Made by a program: the position numbers and the translations under genes. Positions 20,372 through 25,432 of a DNA stretch of 25,432 nucleotides are shown piece by piece. Numbering within the stretch: position 1 is the stretch's first letter; every line of letters begins with the position of its first letter. A model generated the notes under the pieces. The model saw only the letters and a list, made by a program, of their open reading frames with translations, was not told the DNA's origin and did not search any database. Source of the stretch: Paramarasmius palmivorus (Eukaryota; Basidiomycota; Agaricomycetes; Agaricales; Marasmiaceae); the NCBI GenBank assembly GCA_037176845.1, contig JAYKXP010000331.1, positions 1 through 25,432 of the forward strand, in the 5' to 3' direction.

Positions 20372-20756
20372 TTGAGTTTTGATGATTCATGGAAGCCGAC
20401 GACAGCGAGGACCAGCAGGAACTGTAGGGCGACCCTAGAAAAAATTTTCCTGACGACGTTGACGACGTACTCGGGGCAACGATGAGAGTGGTGGACAGTG
20501 ATGAAGGTCGTGGGAGTGATAGTTGACGTTGCAGAAGGAATGATGAGTCATTGAAGCCGGCAGTGAAGACCGGCAGATAAGGCAGCGGGAGACTTGAAGA
20601 ACGAGAGAGAGGAAAGGAGAGGTGCAGCGAGGAGCGGTAGGAGGGTGCATGGAGGTGCAGGAAAAACCCCCATCGTTCCGTCTAATCAGAGCAGAACCCA
20701 CCCCGAGATCTGGGCAGTCGATATCTGATAGCGCAGTGGATGGGACACAAAGGTGA
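20372..20756 (-). repeat. Right terminal inverted repeat
   Basis: Inverted counterpart of the left repeat. It reads from 20756 leftwards on the minus strand, with the same ordered blocks. A GATGAC trinucleotide-like run at about 20335-20354 lies just inside its inner edge. The 169-codon minus frame that crosses its outer border is a chimera of repeat and kinase remnant, not a gene. Confidence 0.7.
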
Positions 20757-21990
20757 CTTCTGTGAGCCTGAATGTCTCGTGGCTTATGCTCAAGCTGTCC
20801 AAGCACCTTTCGAAGAATGTCAACTTCTGGATGTGCCTCTCTAGCAATGATCCCGTCGCCATCTGAAGATCGTGGTACGCATATCTCGCTAAGAACAGTC
20901 AACGATCCTTGTAGCACAGGTATACCGTCTACGGTTCTGTACATAGTAATCAGTATGGCTGATGTATTCCATCAGGAGATGTTCGAATCATACATCTCTT
21001 CGCAATCTCTCGTGATATCAACCAATGTCGGCTGAGTACAAGTCACAGCAAATTATGAGGTCTGCAAAGTGGCTCGTTCCCTGCATACAGGGTAGAGTCA
21101 TCGGACAAGTCTACCGTTGAAGCAGTTTGCCGTTCCCGATTCTTACTGGTGATTAGCGGAGTGCGGGAAAAGTGTAGGACGCTATTGTGGACAACTTGAT
21201 GGGTCTGGCACGTATGCTCAGCTTTGCGGGATCATAGTAGTTACAGGTTCAGCGCTATGGAGTCGATGTCATATCATGGCTGAGGGTGCATAGTTTCCCG
21301 AACAACTATTGACTCATTTGTCAAGCACAGGTTGCAAGATGAAACTGCTCGAGTGGAGGATGTACTGTCGAACCTGACTAATCAGCGTCGAGATCGATGC
21401 TTCTGTCACTACGCAAGCCAACTCCTTCGAGAATAGTATGGATTCTTCTTGAAAAATGCCCGATTGTCAACAGTGCGATCACGATCGCTTTGACCAAATC
21501 ACACGTCGTTTTAAAGCGTATCGTTGATCGCTGCTCACATAATACCAGAAGGCAGGTCGTTCGGGTCAATCTTCTAGGAGACCTCAAGACTGTTTGCGAG
21601 CAGCTACACCTAACAGGCCGATGTTCGTGGAGAGTTGGTTTGTTGGGGTGTAGAAGGACTAGCCGAGGCGGAGTGTGATGGAGCGGTGCTTGTCAGAGAG
21701 TTGGGCCCTGCGGAAATGTGTGTCCGGTGAAGGGGCCCGCCCCCCCGAAAAAAAAACATTGAAGCCCGGACTACCTCCAGAGTGAAGGGATCTAGTCTTT
21801 TTCTCAGCGCCGAGAGTAGGCTCTGATTGCACCGATAAGCGTAGTCGGGCACCCAAACGACTGTGAGACGGTCAGCTGGGAGAACTTCTGCATATACAGT
21901 TGGTGAGCTCGGCGACAGCGAGGGTAGGAAACCCAAGCGCTCGGCAGGGTTAGGTGATATTAACATTGCAGAGAGTGAACAGCGGGTCTG
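20757..21990 (+). pseudogene. Septation-initiation kinase (cdc15 group), C-terminal half, heavily decayed
   Basis: Directly right of the inverted-repeat element, family text resumes but jumps frame repeatedly. Pieces in order: EPECLV and LSKHLSKNVNF (20768-20836); LVPCLQ and LKQFAVPIL (about 21080-21150); RTLLW-like and DG (about 21177-21210); QDETARVEDVLSN (about 21336-21380) after an intron ending AAGCACAG; then SAITIALTKSHVVLKRIVDR and VRVNLLGDLKTVCEQ (about 21465-21603); and HPNRPMF, EGLAEAECDGAVLVREL (about 21610-21710). Stops and single-base indels interrupt nearly every block. A possible extreme C-terminus follows to about 21990 (GRKPKRSAGLGDI), which resembles the basic LGDI tail I recall for these kinases. 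The decay contrasts with the clean exons left of the insertion. Confidence 0.8.
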
Positions 21991-22588
21991 GATGTCATTA
22001 GAATCTGGTCCAGGCGGAGGATGTGTGGAGCCTTGGAGGAACACACACAGTTACTCCTCCAGCACTGTATTAATATTCTTTTTCCGTCGGTTCCTGTTCC
22101 AGACGTTTGCTCTTGCGTTTGTTGTAAATAATTTACCCCGCGTTTCTCTTTGGCTTTCGGTTTATTGGTATTATTGTCAATACTTTCCTGCTCATTCGCA
22201 TTTTCCGCAAGGCTTATCGCATCGAAAATAGTAACCGTTCATTATATACGAACTAAATTAGATATATGATGTCTATTCTATTTCTGACATCTGGAGAATG
22301 GAACTCCTCAGCTCATCCTGTGTTCATTCCCAATGAAAGATCGCTGCAGTTGGATGAGGTAGGTTTACATACAGCTATTAGATACGCACGAGTCCAGAGA
22401 AGGAGATGTTTCTGCCCATATCATTATATATTAGTCCGTAAGAAAAACTAAAGCCAAGAAATAGACTATTATGACAAGCATACAGTGGCCCCAGTCCATA
22501 GTCACACACGAGGCATTCGCACCTCTAAAGGTGGAAAGGGGATATCCCTCTGCGAGCCTGCTGTCTATTGTGTCCCAAGCCTCAACGC
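21991..22588. other. Intergenic stretch between two convergent pseudogenes
   Basis: No gene is supported. The plus strand is T-rich at about 22070-22210. Short frames at 22266-22451 and 22471-22662 show no family motif, and the latter overlaps the 3' end of the hydrolase remnant. Confidence 0.5.
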
Positions 22589-24765
22589 CTATCGACTATC
22601 TCTGCATCTTTGAGACGTCATGGGCGATTCTCGTTTCTGCGGCACCAATCCCGGGTTCGTAAACGGCGTTCCTTCAATCGGGCAAACAGTGCCTGGCTCG
22701 GGAAGGGTACCGTTGACAAAGTAATCGCGGACCGCACGGGCGGTGCAGAGAGAAGGCGCCGACGTTGAGCAGTGCTGTCATGGGAATTGAGAGGTAAGTA
22801 CGCCATTGCTGTGAGAGAGCCCGAGCGAAGCTTACGCCAGCAGAGTCCTGTGTGAGTACAACAGACCCAGGAAAGCCCAATGAAATCTTTTTGGCACTGG
22901 AAGTACAGGATGATCGATGATCAGTTATTGCGCTGTGTTCACTAGCTAGTGATGCTTACGACTGGAGGGGTGTTACAGGATCTGGATGGGATCAGGGAGT
23001 AGGGGTAAGTCAAACGGTTTCTCCAAGAGAAACGCACACTGCAGTGTTTGCCGTTGTAGCTCAGATGGGTAGGACTTGTATTTCTGAATTGGTCTAGAAT
23101 ATCCGTGTGTGAGGATAAATTTTTAGGTAACTAAACTAGTACCTCTGAAGAACGTCTTTGGGAGATGTTGGCGCCAAAGAGACTAGAAAAAACATTAGTA
23201 TGTGAGGAACAATAAACCATGCATTGGCATACCTGCAAATGATCCTGACAGTAGCCCACATACTTCCCCATTGCGAAGCATAGAAGGCTCAGTCTGTCAT
23301 GTATTGTTTCTGCCTCTTTCCAAACTTGGTGGTAAGAGGAAGCACCGTCATTACAAGCCCAAGGGTAGATCACACCGTCCGTGATAGCGTCAAAGGCATG
23401 GTCCAAAGCGGATTCACACAGGACCATTGGTTCGGATCGCTCTCCAGCATTGAATAGAACACCGTCCCGTTTCCCTTTTCTAGGTCAGCTAACCCAGCAG
23501 CGAGCACAGCCCAGGTGTCGAACGAGTTGTAGAGACTAGGAAAGATCGTTTCACGCATACGCTCGTAGTCGACCAGGCCGTATGAACGCTCTCGGTACGC
23601 GCACGGTGCACTGGGGCGTGAATGACGGATCGCGCATATAGCGTTGTTAGAAGTCGTTGCTGACGATAGCTTGGGCGAACGACTCGTTAGAAGGGATCAT
23701 AAGCTCTGGTCCTGCGCTGTGACAATCTCTGTGAAAACCATCGAAAGAACGTTCTCGGCGTCGATCAGGGTATCTATCCAGGCAACATGCGTACGCGTGA
23801 GATGTCTGAGAACATATGACGATAGTGAGATCCTAAGCACACCGTGTCAGTAGTCAATCTCGCGTCAGCCACTCCGTTCGTGATCAATCGAGAATCTATG
23901 TCTTGTGTAAGGAACGGGCTGAGAAATAGGATTTAAACAGGATCTATGAGCAGATCGGTACGGAAACAGAGGCAGCGAAGGTTTCTACCTGATGACTGGA
24001 GCCGTATCTAAAGAAAAGCATCAGTAACGATTGTACATCAGTACCAGTTGGTTATATCTCACGCACGAGACTCCCCAGTATTGAATCAGTGTCCTTGCCC
24101 ATAAAGCTTCGGTGATACGAAGGCACATATCTCGAGCCTGTATGTCGGTGTTGCTTGAGGCAGGATGTCGATGGCACGCTCCCTCGCAAGCTGGTTAGTT
24201 ATCGTACTACGAGCCCAGTAGCTTGCGACATTATCCGAGGAATGATTAAGTTCCTTGATCACCGGTTGACTCCACAACTTGCGCTCTACTGGAGTTTCGT
24301 ACCATGAGATCTTGGGTGTGGAACGGGCGATGCCTACAATTGAAGTGTGGTCAGTGACTGTGTGTACAGATTATTTGTAAGTTGCAACGAGTCCCAACAC
24401 ACCTCTAGGATCAAAACTAACAACATCGAACTGCGGTCCGACTCACCTACGCAATGTTTGGCTGGAGAACGCTCTAGTATCTCAAGTTGCACCCCGCTTT
24501 CTGTGTCCGCCGACGGATTGAAAAGAATTGGCCAAAGATAGTGCGCTCACTATACTGGCAGGACACGTTTGGGCTTTGATTCGCGCTCGAGAGTTATGGC
24601 AGAACTTGTCCTTCGGGATTGGCAGTTGTGTTGCACGCGCTGGAACTTGGAGAGCGGGATACATTCGATCGTTCCCGTGCGTAAGATAGAGAACCATGTG
24701 AGCGTCCTTCTGTGTGTTCAACTGCGTGAGGAGTATACATGTTGATGAGCTACGCGATGGCGAGG
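22589..24765 (-). pseudogene. TAP-like alpha/beta hydrolase (S33 type), decayed
   Basis: Reading the minus strand downwards gives the family in order. ECIP/LQVP and TANPEG lie near 24640; GPILFNP near 24535; FDVVSFDPRG, an intron, then IARSTPKISWYETPVERKLW (24440-24270); SSDNVASYWARS (about 24230). The nucleophile elbow GVSYGS is split by a GTGCGT...TTTAG intron (about 24070-24005). Then ETFAA; NGVADA (about 23875); SYGLVDYERMRETIFPSLYN (about 23590-23535); LADLEKGNGT; HAFDAITDGVI; FGANISQ. The Asp codon of a broken GNTAD-PVTPL lies across an intron (about 23045 and 22982). GFPGSVVLTQDSAGHCS follows with an intron before H, then ARAVRDYFVNGTLPEPGTVC, stop at 22589. Members are usually secreted aminopeptidase-like enzymes. 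Several frameshifts and stops break it. No start or signal peptide was identified. Confidence 0.8.
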
Positions 24766-25432
24766 GTAGTTGGCACTGATATGCACTACAAATGACGCTA
24801 CGAGGATTCAGTCCATTCCGATCGAGGGTTTAGGGTGTGTATGCATAAAACGCTCGCGTCTCAGAAAGACGGAGGTCTCTTCTCTAGCGCCGATGAGGTG
24901 AAAGTTGCGTTTCATCACGAGCAGGAGCTTTCAGTAGATGTCGCGTTATAGATGCACAGCGCGTCGAGTTTCGAAGCAGATATGAGGCAGCTTGAGTGAA
25001 TGAAGCCTGCTAGGATAGATGAACATTTATACTCCAGGAATAAGGGACGAAGACCAACCAAGCACATAGTAAACCGCAGGAAACGCACGGCTACGTCGGC
25101 GTCGCAAAAATCATGCAACAGCCTCCTTCAATAGCGCAGTTGTCGCGGGCCGCACGCAGGTGGAGATTGGGGGGTTTGGAAGCTCGTTTTGTCGAATACC
25201 GTGCGCAAAAACAAAGATGTGTGTTCTGAGCCCGGATTCTGGATCCTTGACCGCAGTCATGTTGCAGCAAGAATCTGCTGAACACGGTGAGGCATGCCCG
25301 AAATTCAATGGTGAACACTTGCCGAGCGTCCCGTTCAAGGGGCTCGCAACGATTGAGCGCTCTGTTGGCGTCTCCCCCAACCATCCCTCTATCTAGTATC
25401 AAATTTCCTTTTTCAGTTTTTTTCCATTACTG
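24766..25432. other. Unassigned stretch upstream of the hydrolase remnant
   Basis: This should contain the hydrolase 5' end and promoter on the minus strand, but I cannot identify them. Overlapping frames at 25091-25402 (minus, 103 codons) and 25160-25396 (plus, 78 codons) show no recognisable motif. Confidence 0.4.

Larger units (their letters stand above)
17604..20756. mobile_element. Long-TIR element inserted in the septation-kinase remnant
   Basis: The left end starts TCACCTTTGTGTCCCATC and the right end is its exact reverse complement (20739-20756). The duplicated target CTTCT flanks it (17599-17603 and 20757-20761; a sixth base, A, is shared if counted). Septation-kinase reading stops at the left border (CACELL) and resumes at the right border (EPECLV), so the insertion is seen directly. 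Inside I recognise no transposase. Coding-like scraps occur at about 18121-18540 (two possible introns, RVWKDMRQVEVMCMLEFYDMP), 18747-19064 and 19734-19991. It is either a decayed autonomous element or a non-autonomous, gene-fragment-carrying one. Confidence 0.8.

Noticed and set aside
20435..20944. Minus-strand ORF of 169 codons
   Set aside because: It crosses the border between the right inverted repeat and the kinase remnant, so it is a chance chimeric frame.
20980..21000. tRNA-like TTCGAATC motif
   Set aside because: It lies inside the kinase remnant (an EMSNHIF-like block) and no cloverleaf can be drawn around it.
21610..22044. Minus-strand ORF of 144 codons
   Set aside because: It runs antisense over the decayed kinase C-terminus; no family motif and no splice support.
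1..25432. CRISPR arrays, rRNA genes and bacterial operon signals
   Set aside because: No regularly spaced repeats or rRNA-like sequence were seen, and the intron-rich genes are fungal.

Overview
The window reads as filamentous basidiomycete DNA, most likely Agaricomycetes. The coding blocks are cut by many 47-63 bp GT...AG introns. The recognisable families are ones expanded in mushroom-forming fungi: a FunK1-type kinase, a Plavaka transposase and a DUF6698 protein. All family names are recalled from motifs; no alignment or database search could be run.

Layout. (1) 1-5330 holds no intact gene that I can recognise. It has decayed coding-like stretches, a polypurine tract, and a frameshifted ORF at about 4390-5323 with a W-rich motif that I associate with a repeat family. 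(2) 5337-5656 is a T-rich array of T(n)ACAAA motifs. (3) 5672-6725 is the 5' part of a FunK1 kinase gene (N-lobe, HRD, DWD, GTWQFMS), and 14699-15151 is the C-terminal tail of the same kind of kinase on the same strand. (4) The roughly 8 kb between them is a nested three-gene insertion: an intact 8-exon DUF6698 gene (minus), a 10-exon Plavaka transposase (plus) with two TGA stops and one frameshift, and an intact 3-exon coiled-coil gene (minus). The first two are divergent across 278 bp; the last two converge within 48 bp.

(5) 15152-17050 holds nothing I recognise. (6) 17051-17603 and about 20757-21990 are two halves of the ARM-like C-terminal region of a septation-initiation kinase (STE/STE11/cdc15 group). 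They are separated by a 3.15 kb element at 17604-20756 with a perfect 18 bp terminal inverted repeat, imperfect inverted homology over about 400 bp, and a duplicated target site CTTCT. (7) 22589 to about 24760 (minus) is a decayed TAP-like alpha/beta hydrolase of the S33 type, convergent with the kinase remnant. All three catalytic-triad codons can still be located. (8) 24770-25432 is unassigned.

Together this is a gene graveyard shaped by nested transposons. The best leads are the DUF6698/Plavaka/coiled-coil trio inside a FunK1 gene and the long-TIR element, in which I recognise no transposase, inside the septation-kinase remnant. The nested reading of FunK1, the boundaries of the 8 kb element and the identity of the coiled-coil gene are inference.
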